In this document: positions 55,350 through 64,000 of the stretch, one piece after another | How the letters are laid out: each line of letters starts with the position of its first letter | Numbering within the stretch: position 1 is the stretch's first letter | From: Algibacter lectus | GTDB lineage: Bacteria; Bacteroidota; Bacteroidia; Flavobacteriales; Flavobacteriaceae | Direction: 5' to 3' | Assembly (NCBI RefSeq): GCF_900112395.1 | Contig: NZ_FOLN01000011.1 | Coordinates: 99,900 to 163,899 of the forward strand | DNA length: 64,000 nt | The notes under the pieces: model-generated | The model's input: only the letters and a program-made list of their open reading frames with translations | What the model was told of the DNA's origin: nothing | Databases searched by the model: none | Made by a program: the position numbers and the translations under genes

Positions 55350-58300
55350 ATGAACAAAAAATTAATGTTATTTTATGTTTGCTTAATGTCTTTTACATTA
55401 GCAAATGCGCAATCGATTACAGTCTCCGGATTAGTAACCGATACACAAAATATGACTCTGCCCGGAGTTAATGTTTTAGTTGAAGGGAGTAATAACGGAG
55501 CTCAAACAGATTTTGATGGAAAATACAGCATTACTGCAAAAAAAGGTGATGTACTTGTGTTTTCCTATTTAGGAATGAAAACCGCTAAAGTAACAGTCGG
55601 CACATCTTCCGAAATCAATGTATCATTAGAAGAAGATATTGCCGGACTAGACGAAATTGTACTTGTTGGTTACGGTACAGCCAAAAAGAAAGACATTACA
55701 GGCGCTGTTGAGCGGGTTACATTAGAGAACTCTCCTATCGCACTTTCGGCTAACACAAGTGTTTTACAAGCTATTAGAGGTGCTACACCAGGTATTAATA
55801 TTGGTGCACAAAACTCTGCAGGAACAACACCATCTATTTTAGTAAGAGGGCAAAACTCTATTAATGGTAATAACGATCCTTTAATTGTTTTGGACGGTAT
55901 TGTGTTTTTAGGAAGTGTTAATGACATAAACCCTAACGATATTGCATCTCTAGATATACTAAAAGATGCTTCGGCTGCTGTTGTTTATGGGTCTCGTGCC
56001 GCCAATGGTGTTATTTTAATTAACACAAAAAAAGGTAAAACAAGTAAACCTGTTATTAATTTCTCTACCTCTACAGGTTTTAATACTTGGCAAGATCAAC
56101 CCGATTTATTAGATAGAGATCGTTATTTAGAGAAATATATAGCACAACAAAACATCGGTTCTATAGATGATATTGTTTGGGAAGAAGAATATAGAGGTGT
56201 ATTACAAGACGAAGGTGTAGATACAGATTGGCTAGACTTAATTTCTAGAAACGGACAAATACAGAAACATAATGTTTCTATTTCTGGAAGATCTGACAAA
56301 GTTAATTATTTCATGTCTGGAGGTTATGAAGAACAAGAAGGTGTTATTATTGGCGACCAATTTAATAGAATTTCTGTAAGATCACGTTTACAAGCAGATA
56401 TAACAGATTGGTTAGAATTAGGTCTAGACGGATCGTACACAAACAGTGATTTTTCTGGAGTAACAGCCGACGTAGGTAGAGCATTTCAAATAGCTCCAAT
56501 TGGTTACCCTTACCGTTACGATGGACAACCTTTTAATACAAGCTCTAACACCTCTACAGATTTAGAACGTTACCCAACGGCTAATAATGTACCTAACCCA
56601 CTTTGGGGTACCGATGGAACTCAAGAAAATTTTGATAAAAGAAATTATTTTAGACTTGCTGCTAACGCTGTAGTCAAAATACCTTGGGTAAAAGGATTAA
56701 AATATACACTTAACTATACATTAAGTCAGCAAAACAGAAGTGTAGATCAGTTTCAGTATGAAGATTATTTTATAGCACTTCCTTCAGAGAATACGCCATA
56801 TTTTGATAGATATTCTCAACAATCTATACAAGCAAACCTATCTCAAGCTAATGGTAGTAACTCTAGATATACCGATAGAAACTACGTTATAGACAATATT
56901 ATTAGCTATAGCAATACCTTTGGCGAGCATAACATTGACGCCACTTTAGTTGCAACTAGAGATTACAGAGTAAACGACCTCTCTACCGTATCTGGAACCG
57001 ATTTTGCTGCACTTGGTAATACAACATTAGGTGTTAAAGGTGTGCCTTTCGCAACAACCGTTACAAATTCATATAGTTTAGCAGAAAGATCTAACGTTGG
57101 TTATTTAGGTCGCCTATCATATGGTTATGCTGGCAAATACAACTTAACAGGATCTGTAAGACGCGATGGAGCTTCCGTTTTTGGAGCCGATAGAAGATTT
57201 GGTACATTCTGGTCTGTTGGAGGTGCATGGACGGTTTCCGAAGAAAACTTTTTAAAAGATAATTCTGTTTTAAATTATTTAAAAATTAATGCTTCTTACG
57301 GATTAAATGGTAACCAAGGTTTAGATCCATACGAAACACTATCTCCAGTAAGTGCAGGACAACCAGGTAATATTAGATATTCATTTGGAGACGATCCTTC
57401 TGTAAGTCAATTTGGTATTTCGCAGTCTGGTCTTGGTAATCTTGAATTAGGTTGGGAAGAAACTACATCTTTAAACTTAGGTGTGCATACAGCATTTCTA
57501 AACAATCGTATTTTCTTTGATGCCGATGTTTACTTCTCACAAACTCGCGATCAAATTTTTAATAGAGTTATACCAACTACAAGTGGATTTTCTAGCATAT
57601 TGGCAAGTTTAGGCCAAGTAGACAACCGTGGTGTTGAGCTTACTTTACGTACTGAAAATATAAATACCGAAGAATTTAAATGGACCTCTACACTAACCTA
57701 TTGGAATAACCGAAACAAAATTGTAACCCTATACGGAGACGATATTGATGGCGATGGCATAGAAGACGATGATATTTCTAACAGCTTATTTATTGGTAAA
57801 TCTTTAGGTGCGCAATATGGTTACGAGTACATTGGTGTTGTACAAGAAAGTGACACACAGTATATCGCAGATAATGGAGCACAACCTGGAGATCCAATGT
57901 TTAGAGATTTAGATGGAGAACCTGGTATTACAGGAGACGACAGAAAAATTCTAGGCTATAATGTCCCTAATTTCAGAATGGGTTTCTCTAATACATTTAC
58001 TTATAAAAACTTTAGCTTATACATGCTAATTAACGGCACGTTTGGTGGCGGAAGCGAAAATTATTTTATTGGTGCAAACCCTAGAAGTAACTCTTTCCAA
58101 AACCGATTTGATTTTAACGATATAGAAAATGGAGATTGGTGGACACCAGAAAACCAAAGTACCACGAACCTACGTCCAGATTTTAATGATAGTCGTTATA
58201 GCGGTTACCAATCTAGAGGCTTTGTACGTGTACAAAACGTAAACTTATCTTATGGATTTGACCAAGATATTTTAACCCGATTAAACTTAGGTATTCGTTC

Positions 58301-58445
58301 TTTAGACCTATATATCAGTGCCGATAACCCACTAATTTTTACAAATTGGTTTGGTGGTGGAGATCCAGAAAAAGGAATTGCAGCATTAAACGGAACGTTC
58401 CCTGTTATGAGCGCTTACACGTTTGGAGTTAACCTTAGTTTCTAA
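55350..58445 (+). CDS. SusC/RagA-family TonB-dependent outer-membrane receptor
   Basis: A 1031-residue glycan importer. After the signal peptide (LANAQ) comes the regulatory-like domain (VSGLVTDTQNMTLPGVNVLV), the TonB-box-like LDEIVLVGYGTAKKKDITGAV, the plug (ILVRGQNSINGNNDPLIVLDG and LKDASAAVVYGSRAANGV) and a 22-strand-type barrel ending in GVNLSF. The aromatic last residue is normal for outer-membrane insertion. It is followed by its SusD partner. It differs from the receptor at the left edge, so the region has at least two uptake systems, perhaps for different glycans. Confidence 0.95.
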   Translation: MNKKLMLFYVCLMSFTLANAQSITVSGLVTDTQNMTLPGVNVLVEGSNNGAQTDFDGKYSITAKKGDVLVFSYLGMKTAKVTVGTSSEINVSLEEDIAGLDEIVLVGYGTAKKKDITGAVERVTLENSPIALSANTSVLQAIRGATPGINIGAQNSAGTTPSILVRGQNSINGNNDPLIVLDGIVFLGSVNDINPNDIASLDILKDASAAVVYGSRAANGVILINTKKGKTSKPVINFSTSTGFNTWQDQPDLLDRDRYLEKYIAQQNIGSIDDIVWEEEYRGVLQDEGVDTDWLDLISRNGQIQKHNVSISGRSDKVNYFMSGGYEEQEGVIIGDQFNRISVRSRLQADITDWLELGLDGSYTNSDFSGVTADVGRAFQIAPIGYPYRYDGQPFNTSSNTSTDLERYPTANNVPNPLWGTDGTQENFDKRNYFRLAANAVVKIPWVKGLKYTLNYTLSQQNRSVDQFQYEDYFIALPSENTPYFDRYSQQSIQANLSQANGSNSRYTDRNYVIDNIISYSNTFGEHNIDATLVATRDYRVNDLSTVSGTDFAALGNTTLGVKGVPFATTVTNSYSLAERSNVGYLGRLSYGYAGKYNLTGSVRRDGASVFGADRRFGTFWSVGGAWTVSEENFLKDNSVLNYLKINASYGLNGNQGLDPYETLSPVSAGQPGNIRYSFGDDPSVSQFGISQSGLGNLELGWEETTSLNLGVHTAFLNNRIFFDADVYFSQTRDQIFNRVIPTTSGFSSILASLGQVDNRGVELTLRTENINTEEFKWTSTLTYWNNRNKIVTLYGDDIDGDGIEDDDISNSLFIGKSLGAQYGYEYIGVVQESDTQYIADNGAQPGDPMFRDLDGEPGITGDDRKILGYNVPNFRMGFSNTFTYKNFSLYMLINGTFGGGSENYFIGANPRSNSFQNRFDFNDIENGDWWTPENQSTTNLRPDFNDSRYSGYQSRGFVRVQNVNLSYGFDQDILTRLNLGIRSLDLYISADNPLIFTNWFGGGDPEKGIAALNGTFPVMSAYTFGVNLSF

Positions 58446-58461
58446 TTTTAAAAAAAATATC

Positions 58462-60138
58462 ATGAAAATAAATTATATAAAACAATTACTATTACTATCC
58501 CTGGTGGTTTTAACTACGGGTTGTAATGATGCAGAATTTTTAGACACGGCGCCAGAAACCTTTTTAACGGTAGATAATATTTTTACTTCAGGTACTCAAG
58601 TAGATCAGGTATTAATCACTATGTACCAACAAGATCGCGCCTTAAGATCGTATGTAGATAACAACCAAGGTCGTGTTATGCACGGGCAAGGTACAGATGT
58701 TTTAACCGTACCTACCTTTAGAGAAAACACGAATTTTAGTGATTACAACTCTACAATTACACCAAGAGCTGGCCGTTTAAACACGATATATTCTGAGCTT
58801 TATCAAATGATATCGCGAGCAAACCTTGTACTTTCTTTAGCAGAACAAACTGATATTACTTTTGAAAGTGAAGACGCTAGAAGCTATATCATTGCACAAG
58901 CCAAATTCTTTAGAGCAAAAGCACATGGCCAAGCCGCACAATTATTTGGTCGCGTTGCTATTGTAGACGAACCTACAACTACCGTTAGGTTTGATTATGA
59001 ACAAGCTGAAAGAGCCGAAATTTATCAATTTGCTATCGATGATTTAGAATCTATTTTAAACGATTTACCAGAAATAACAAGCGAACCAGGACGCGTAGTT
59101 CGTGGTGCTGCACAGCATTATTTAAGCGAGTTTTACCTAGGTGTTGGTATTGAGAATAATGACAACCTTGCTTATGATCAAGCTATAAAATATGCTTCGG
59201 ATGTTATTGATGGCGGAATTTATTCTTTGATGACAAGTCGTTTTGGTTCTAGAGCCGATGAGCCTGGAAAAAACGTGTACTGGGATTTATTTAGATTGAA
59301 CAATCAAAATTATGCCGATGGAAATACAGAAAGTATCTGGACGCATCAATTTGATTATGAAGCTTACAAAGCTGGAGATAATGGTGCCAGATTACGTTAC
59401 CCTTATTATTTTAGTCCAGTGTGGAGAGCTATAGAAGGTGTTATAGGCGAGCTAGAAGATGTTGGAGGAAGAGGCGTTGCTTTTCTTAGACCTACAGAGT
59501 TAACAGAAACCATTATTTGGGAACCTAGCATTTCTGATGGTGATATGCGTGGTGAAGAAAGTAACATTAGACGTACTGTTTTATACAACGACCCTAGTGC
59601 AGCTAATTTTGGACAAGTAGTACCGCAAGACGTACTAGATGCGGCAAATGTAGGCTTGGCCGATGGTGCATACTTCCCGATTTATGAAAAGTTAACTACA
59701 GATCAATTTGAAGGTCTAGATGATGGAGAACGCAGAGAAGATATATGGAGAGACCGTTATGTAATACGCTTACCAGAAACTATTCTTTTAAGAGCTGAAG
59801 CACACTTAAGAAAAGGAGATACTCAATTAGCTGCCGATGATATTAATTTAATAAGACAACGCGCAAATTGTAATGTATTAGCAACTGCTGCTATGGTAGA
59901 TCTAGATTTTATTTTAGATGAAAGAGCTAGAGAGTTATTTGTAGAAGAAAGTAGATGGAACACACTATTACGTATGGGCGGCAACATTGCTTCAGATCGT
60001 ATTAGAAGATATGCCAGATACGATTATCAAGTTAACAGTTTAACATTCGACTTTAATACATTCCCAATTCCGCAAACGGTAATAGACCGTAATAAAGATG
60101 TTATTTGGGAACAAAACCCAGGTTGGGAAGGCAGATAA
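58462..60138 (+). CDS. SusD/RagB-family glycan-binding lipoprotein
   Basis: A 558-residue surface lipoprotein (VVLTTGC) that caps the SusC barrel and binds glycan. TPR-like helical segments (AKFFRAKAHGQAAQLFGRV and YLSEFYLGVG) and the C-terminal family ending FPIPQTVIDRNKDVIWEQNPGW are clear. The frame extends back to 58423 inside susC; the ATG at 58462 gives the proper lipoprotein signal and a 16 bp gap. A terminator follows. Confidence 0.94.
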   Translation: MKINYIKQLLLLSLVVLTTGCNDAEFLDTAPETFLTVDNIFTSGTQVDQVLITMYQQDRALRSYVDNNQGRVMHGQGTDVLTVPTFRENTNFSDYNSTITPRAGRLNTIYSELYQMISRANLVLSLAEQTDITFESEDARSYIIAQAKFFRAKAHGQAAQLFGRVAIVDEPTTTVRFDYEQAERAEIYQFAIDDLESILNDLPEITSEPGRVVRGAAQHYLSEFYLGVGIENNDNLAYDQAIKYASDVIDGGIYSLMTSRFGSRADEPGKNVYWDLFRLNNQNYADGNTESIWTHQFDYEAYKAGDNGARLRYPYYFSPVWRAIEGVIGELEDVGGRGVAFLRPTELTETIIWEPSISDGDMRGEESNIRRTVLYNDPSAANFGQVVPQDVLDAANVGLADGAYFPIYEKLTTDQFEGLDDGERREDIWRDRYVIRLPETILLRAEAHLRKGDTQLAADDINLIRQRANCNVLATAAMVDLDFILDERARELFVEESRWNTLLRMGGNIASDRIRRYARYDYQVNSLTFDFNTFPIPQTVIDRNKDVIWEQNPGWEGR

Positions 60139-60171
60139 TTATCAGTACATTTTAAATAGTTAGTTTTAGAG

Positions 60172-60207
60172 ACATCCGGTAAATATCATTTTTATCGGAT
60201 GTTTTTA
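60172..60207 (+). terminator. Terminator after susD
   Basis: ACATCCG (60172-60178) pairs with CGGATGT (60196-60202), with A and T stretches that can extend the stem, followed by TTTTA. Confidence 0.7.
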
Positions 60208-60295
60208 TTTTATAAATTTTAAACCTCAATCAAATTCAACCTACCAAAAAACACCACACCTCGATTAATTTTTACCAGAAGCCCATTATATATAA

Positions 60296-60364
60296 AAATG
60301 GGGCATTGAAGTGGACGAATTAGGCACAGTTCCTTATAAAAAACATTCAATTAAGGCGCCTTAA
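60296..60364 (+). pseudogene. Possible 3' scar of a deleted gene
   Basis: A 22-codon in-frame piece (KWGIEVDELGTVPYKKH and a normal stop) begins right after an in-frame stop and lies between two terminators. The wording GIEVDE is reminiscent of the C-terminal ends of sugar-acid dehydratases of the enolase superfamily, but it is too short to be sure. Confidence 0.3.
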
Positions 60365-60387
60365 AACCATCTTAAAAATCGAACATC

Positions 60388-60422
60388 AAAAATCTCACAT
60401 AATTATTTTATGTGAGATTTTT
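60388..60422. terminator. Perfect 15-bp bidirectional terminator hairpin
   Basis: AAAAATCTCACATAA (60388-60402) and TTATGTGAGATTTTT (60408-60422) are perfect complements around TTATT. The A-run and T-run make it work in both directions. It has no obvious intact gene upstream of it except the scar at 60296-60364. Confidence 0.8.
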
Positions 60423-60555
60423 CATTTTAAACACCACTCCTATTTCATTTCATCTTACTATTCATTACTTTTACCGACTGAATATCAGTTGCTTTTGGTT
60501 AGTTTCATTTTTAATTATAAAACAGTATCTGCTTTTCATATCATCCCAGATTACC

Positions 60556-62631
60556 ATGAAACACATTATACTCTTAGCGATTTTAACATGTTCCTTAAAT
60601 TGTTTTTCTCAATTTGGAGCAGATTATTCTTCTTACGGATTCAATTTTGTTAACGATACTTATAACCATGGTTTAAAAAACTGGACAGGCACTAATATTA
60701 ATGATGCTAGTAAATTCAATCTATACAAACAAGATGCACAAAACAACTATGCGCTAGAGTTAAAACCAGTAAACGAAACGTTAAGCATCAATTACAACGA
60801 TTTTGGTTACATGGATTTAAACCCATGTGCTTTTAAAATAAACATCAGGGTTAGAGTCAATCAATATTCTGGAGATACCGATAAACTCAGCTTCTCCCTT
60901 TTTACGGGTGCAAAAAAAGTAGAACTTCAATTTACTTCATCGGGAATATATTATGCCAACAGCACAAACACTTTAGAATTCATTACCTCAGCGCCTACAA
61001 TAAACCAATGGATAACCTATTCTCTGGCCTTAGATAGCTGTTCTAGTAGTGCAACACTTATGTTAGAAAACGATGCCGCAAACTCATTCACGCTCAATTT
61101 ACCAGATAATACCACGGCACAAAATATAAACCTCGAAGCTTTTACGGATAGTAACACAACGTTTTCATCGGAAATAGACCATCTATTCATTTACAGTAAC
61201 CCAATAAAATGGTGGCTTGGGCCTTCTACCGCATTTGTAGACGATACGCCTGCCGGCTACACCAATACCACAGGCGACAGACAGCATTTTTTAGCCTTAC
61301 CAAATGGCGAAAAAATTGGTTTAAATGAAAACGGTGGCGGCTACATTACCTTTACAGAATTAACACCTGGTGGCCCAAATCTAGATCCGTTTCCTAAATT
61401 TGGTTCTGGAGGCACAAAAACCCTAAGAGGTTATTTCCATACCAGTAATTTTAACCCAGTGCAAGCAGGAATTTCTAGTACATCGGGCGGGCATTTGGTT
61501 AATATAAATACTACCGCCAATAAGGTTGAAGTAGAGCGTTTTCCGTTGCACTCTTATATTCAAGATGATTTTATAGAAAACACACCTTTAGTTTACCCTA
61601 ATAATGAAACCCTTGGAGATGAAAACGATCCTGCCATTATTGATGATGATGTTTACGATGAGTTCGGGCTCGATATGAGGCACGAGTTAATGTGCGAATT
61701 AGATTTTAACACCTCTATAGAAAATGTAACTAAAACCGGCAGTATATCTACCGTAAGGCACATTGCAGAATGGGAATACATACGTCATCCATCATTTATT
61801 CTTCAATTTCATGAAGTAAACGAGAGTGTGCGTCCAGATTTTGAAACCTTTACAGGTGCCAATAACGATATGGGCGAAATGCGACATAAATTTGAGTTTA
61901 GACTAAACAAAGATTTAGGTTACCAGTGGATTTTGTGGAGAGACTCCAATAACGCCTGGCAATCTTTAAATGTAACAGCCGTTGGCGATTCTAAAAAAAT
62001 AACAATACGCACCAACACCGCATTAGAAAAACGTTTTTTAGTGTTTTCTACCTCATCAGATCCTGATGCTCCGGGAGCCGTTTCTTGGTTTTATCCAGAA
62101 AGTGATTATAACACCAATAGTACTTTAGGAAAAAGCAGAACCGATAAAACGGTTAACTACACACACGATAGAAGAACCTCTGTAACCATAGTTGCCGATT
62201 GGAGAAAAACAAATTGGTGCAGAATGAATTTGTATATAAGAAATGAAGGCTTAATTGCGCCATCTAACGGCGACCCGAATATATATGAAGCTTTCCAAAT
62301 GGAAGCCTTACAGCTATTTGGTACACCTAACGAGATACTAGATGAAGTGATGGCTTATGATGATACTTTAGTTACCAATGCTATTGAACAGAATACAGCC
62401 ACTCAAATTTTCCCTAATCCGTTTGCTAATAAACTAACCATTACTGGGAAAAATTTACTGAATAAAAAAGTGAAATTATACTCTATGTTAGGCAGAAATA
62501 TATCCAATGCTGTTGAATTTATATCTCGCTCTAACAATAAAGTTGTACTCAGAATAAATAATTTAAATTCCGAAACTTATTTCTTGAAGGTAGGAAACAC
62601 CACAAGAATGATAAATAAACTTGAACGCTAA
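60556..62631 (+). CDS. Unrecognised large protein with type IX secretion C-terminal sorting domain
   Basis: A 691-residue secreted protein. The ATG at 60556 gives a clean signal peptide (LTCSLNCFSQ); the frame extends back to 60412, which would not. The C-terminal 80 residues form a type A T9SS sorting domain (IFPNPFANKLTITGK, KVKLYSMLGR, LNSETYFLKV), so it is exported to the surface or medium. The first 200 residues look like a beta-sandwich with Asn- and aromatic-rich strands; the middle (WWLGPSTAFVDD, GGGYITFTELTPGG, the ENDPAIIDDDVYDEFGLDM acidic patch, HIAEWEYIRHPSF, WRKTNWCRMNLYIRN) matches no family I know. Its place beside susCD and its export route suggest a surface glycan-binding or depolymerising protein; this is inference. 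Confidence 0.8.
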   Translation: MKHIILLAILTCSLNCFSQFGADYSSYGFNFVNDTYNHGLKNWTGTNINDASKFNLYKQDAQNNYALELKPVNETLSINYNDFGYMDLNPCAFKINIRVRVNQYSGDTDKLSFSLFTGAKKVELQFTSSGIYYANSTNTLEFITSAPTINQWITYSLALDSCSSSATLMLENDAANSFTLNLPDNTTAQNINLEAFTDSNTTFSSEIDHLFIYSNPIKWWLGPSTAFVDDTPAGYTNTTGDRQHFLALPNGEKIGLNENGGGYITFTELTPGGPNLDPFPKFGSGGTKTLRGYFHTSNFNPVQAGISSTSGGHLVNINTTANKVEVERFPLHSYIQDDFIENTPLVYPNNETLGDENDPAIIDDDVYDEFGLDMRHELMCELDFNTSIENVTKTGSISTVRHIAEWEYIRHPSFILQFHEVNESVRPDFETFTGANNDMGEMRHKFEFRLNKDLGYQWILWRDSNNAWQSLNVTAVGDSKKITIRTNTALEKRFLVFSTSSDPDAPGAVSWFYPESDYNTNSTLGKSRTDKTVNYTHDRRTSVTIVADWRKTNWCRMNLYIRNEGLIAPSNGDPNIYEAFQMEALQLFGTPNEILDEVMAYDDTLVTNAIEQNTATQIFPNPFANKLTITGKNLLNKKVKLYSMLGRNISNAVEFISRSNNKVVLRINNLNSETYFLKVGNTTRMINKLER

Positions 62632-62668
62632 TTACCTTGCCATTCAAGCATATTTACAATGAAGCTGT

Positions 62669-62773
62669 TTATTTTTTGCTTGCTTTTTTAGCCAACTTTG
62701 CAGCTTTTTTTTCTTTAGGCGTTAATGTTGCCTCTTTTTTTACATTCTTTTTTGAATCTTGCGATTTAGCCAT
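62669..62773 (-). CDS. Small lysine-rich protein, 34 residues
   Basis: Minus-strand frame from ATG 62773 to TAA 62669 encodes a 34-residue, strongly basic peptide (MAKSQDSKKNVKKE..., TPKEKKAAKLAKK). Alternating Lys and Ala suggest a helical or disordered nucleic-acid- or ribosome-associated protein. I recall similar short MAKS-type Lys-rich proteins in other Flavobacteria, without known function. It has a normal A-rich start region. Its shortness keeps confidence moderate. Confidence 0.6.
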   Translation of the reverse strand: MAKSQDSKKNVKKEATLTPKEKKAAKLAKKASKK

Positions 62774-63180
62774 AACTTAATGTTTTAAAATGTTTTAATT
62801 GTGGATTAAATGTAGTGAAAAGGATGATATGAAAATTTTATTACCGCTTTCTTTTATAAAAATTAGCCGTTACGCCTTAAAAGAGATTAAAAAACCCTGA
62901 AATTCCTGGATAACAAAACAACCTGTTTTTATTATTTATTTTACTCAATTACGGTTTTCCGTAAAACTAATTAATTATGCCTTTGTACTTTAGCTTCAGT
63001 TTAAGAAAAATAGGTAGAAATACGTATGTTTTTTATTACTAAGAATAACTAACTTCGGCCGAATCTCTTCAATGGGTTTTCTATTATGTAGAATGATGCT
63101 GTTTGGGATGGTTTTGGAGTGAATGAATAGTTGAAGTAGTTATATGAATGAGTTGTACATAATTAAAACAGATTAACTCT
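62774..63180. other. Intergenic region without a recognisable gene
   Basis: 407 bp between the divergent small basic-protein gene and the hypothetical gene. It contains a tiny ACGG-TTTT-CCGT hairpin at about 62952 and a TTCGGCCGAA palindrome at about 63054, neither of which I can assign. Confidence 0.4.
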
Positions 63181-63657
63181 ATGATAGAAACAATTGAAAA
63201 TTATTGTAAAACAAATGATTATGAAGATTTTGAAAAAATTGGAAATGAGTTTGTTTTTCATATTGATTGGCGCGAATTCGATGACGCAATAGTTGAATAT
63301 TGTGAAAGTAGAATCCAAACAGGTTTCTTAAGTGCTAAGCTTAATAATGATGTACTTTCAATCAATTACGATAGAAATAACTTCCAAACCAAAATAACAG
63401 ACAGTAGAGATACAACTTTGAAATTTTTAAACAAAATCTTATTGCCAAAATATGAAATAAGGTTTTGCTCCATAACTTTTCCATCAGACACATTGGGATT
63501 TATTATTTTATCAAGCGAAAAGTGGGGAGAAGTTGAAAAAAGAGTTTCAAAAGTGAAATTGGATAAGGTTTTTGAACCTATCAGAGAGAACTCTAAAATG
63601 TTTGAACGAGAGTTTAAGATTGAATTTGATGATAATATCAAACTTGATTTAGAATAA
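63181..63657 (+). CDS. Hypothetical protein, 158 residues
   Basis: A cytoplasmic, charged protein with no signal peptide or membrane segment. It starts MIETIENYCKTNDYEDFEKIG and has mixed alpha/beta character with many Asp, Glu and Lys residues, a short hydrophobic strand (LGFIILSSEKW) and an acidic C-terminus. I do not recognise the family. Small acidic stand-alone proteins like this are sometimes immunity proteins, but no toxin gene is nearby in the window. It is outside the glycan region and followed by a strong terminator. Confidence 0.6.
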   Translation: MIETIENYCKTNDYEDFEKIGNEFVFHIDWREFDDAIVEYCESRIQTGFLSAKLNNDVLSINYDRNNFQTKITDSRDTTLKFLNKILLPKYEIRFCSITFPSDTLGFIILSSEKWGEVEKRVSKVKLDKVFEPIRENSKMFEREFKIEFDDNIKLDLE

Positions 63658-63708
63658 ATAACTATGTACAACAATGGTAACCGTTGCACAACCCCTTAAA
63701 AAAGTATA

Positions 63709-63748
63709 AAAACAGCTTAAAATCTTTGTTTTTAAGCTGTTTTTATTT
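63709..63748. terminator. Bidirectional terminator between hypothetical gene and transposase
   Basis: AAAACAGCTTAAAA (63709-63722) pairs perfectly with TTTTAAGCTGTTTT (63730-63743), followed by TATTTTT. It lies between convergent genes. Confidence 0.85.
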
Positions 63749-63767
63749 TTGATACTCCATATTTTCT

Positions 63768-64000
63768 CTAAAATATAAGTGGCTTAAAACATATCATTCG
63801 AACGCTTATTAGGTGTTTTTTTGTGCTTTTAATAATAACAAGTATTCCCGCTATACTTTCTGGCAGGTTTTTCATATATTTTAAATATTTTTTAAGATTA
63901 TAGGCTGTTGCTGATACATGCATACACTTATTAGCTTGTTTAATCCCAAGGGTATTCACTTTCCCCATGCCTAAAAACTGAGTTAGCGTTCCAAAAACAG
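63768..64000 (-). mobile_element. C-terminal end of an IS transposase (IS1182/IS5-like), cut by window edge
   Basis: On the minus strand the open frame entering from the right edge reads FGTLTQFLGMGKVNTLGIKQ and continues ANKCMHVSATAYNLKKYLKYMK, the usual C-terminal wording of DDE transposases of the IS1182/IS5 type (the N-T-x-G-x-x-x-A-N-K and A-Y-N-L-K-K-Y elements). The remaining about 76 codons end at 63768. The rest, with the catalytic residues, lies outside the window, so I cannot say whether the element is intact. No inverted repeat could be checked. Confidence 0.75.

Larger units (their letters stand above)
60139..60555. other. Intergenic region with two terminators and a gene scar
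   Basis: 417 bp containing the susD terminator, a 22-codon stretch that looks like the tail of a lost gene (60296-60364), and a second strong hairpin at 60388-60422 that probably ended that lost gene. Nothing else is seen before the ATG at 60556. Confidence 0.5.

Noticed and set aside
63366..63689. Minus-strand frame of 107 codons near the right end
   Set aside because: Antisense to the hypothetical gene at 63181-63657 and no better supported; kept only the plus-strand call, which has the terminator behind it.
1..64000. CRISPR arrays, rRNA or tRNA genes, prophage genes
   Set aside because: No regularly spaced repeats, no conserved RNA gene sequences and no phage structural genes were noticed while reading the intergenic regions.

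Overview
The window looks like a marine member of the Flavobacteriaceae (Bacteroidota). The evidence is AT-rich DNA without Shine-Dalgarno sites, three TAnnTTTG-type promoters, SusC/SusD outer-membrane glycan importers, many Bacteroidota-style lipoprotein signals, a C-terminal type IX secretion sorting domain and a flood of sulfatases. I cannot resolve the genus. Almost the whole window is one large glycan-utilisation region, about 3-60 kb.

Layout. The left edge (1-3027, minus) is the N-terminal part of a SusC-like TonB-dependent receptor. A divergent intergenic region then leads to two GH20 beta-N-acetylhexosaminidases (3633-7655) and a fused NagB/LmbE-type amino-sugar enzyme (7785-9698). 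A LytS/LytTR two-component pair lies on the minus strand (9733-11547). From 11674 to 54724 every gene is on the plus strand with very short gaps. The first block (11.7-28.1 kb) reads as N-glycoprotein catabolism: three GH92 alpha-mannosidases, an SSS symporter, a GH130 phosphorylase, a CBM9-like lipoprotein, a GHL10-like lipoprotein, an aspartylglucosaminidase, a GH20 and a PNGase F-like amidase. A terminator at about 28.28 kb separates it from the second block (28.5-54.7 kb). That block holds an FHS-type sugar permease, five sulfatases, three GH29 and one GH95 fucosidases, GH3, GH30, GH20, GH92 and a beta-helix protein, with the decayed tail of another GH3 between two genes. A SusC/SusD pair (55350-60138) and a large unrecognised type IX-secreted protein (60556-62631) close the region. 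The right end has a 34-residue lysine-rich protein, a hypothetical gene and the C-terminal end of an insertion-sequence transposase cut by the window edge.

How it may work (inference). SusC/SusD proteins import glycans or glycopeptides. Sulfatases, fucosidases and GH20 enzymes strip sulfate, fucose and GlcNAc/GalNAc. GH92 enzymes trim mannose. PNGase F and aspartylglucosaminidase cut the sugar-Asn bond. GH130 can phosphorolyse the Man-GlcNAc core, and the NagB/LmbE fusion feeds amino sugar into central metabolism. The most likely substrate is a fucosylated, possibly sulfated N-glycan, or a mixture of such glycans and a sulfated fucose-containing polysaccharide.

The most unusual points are a shared sequence, TGGTCGAAAT, in front of susC, the first GH20 and nagB at near-constant distance from a promoter-like element; the NagB domain with Thr where family members have a catalytic Asp; a PNGase F-like enzyme with Asp at the Glu118 position; the GH3 scar; and the unrecognised T9SS cargo next to susCD.
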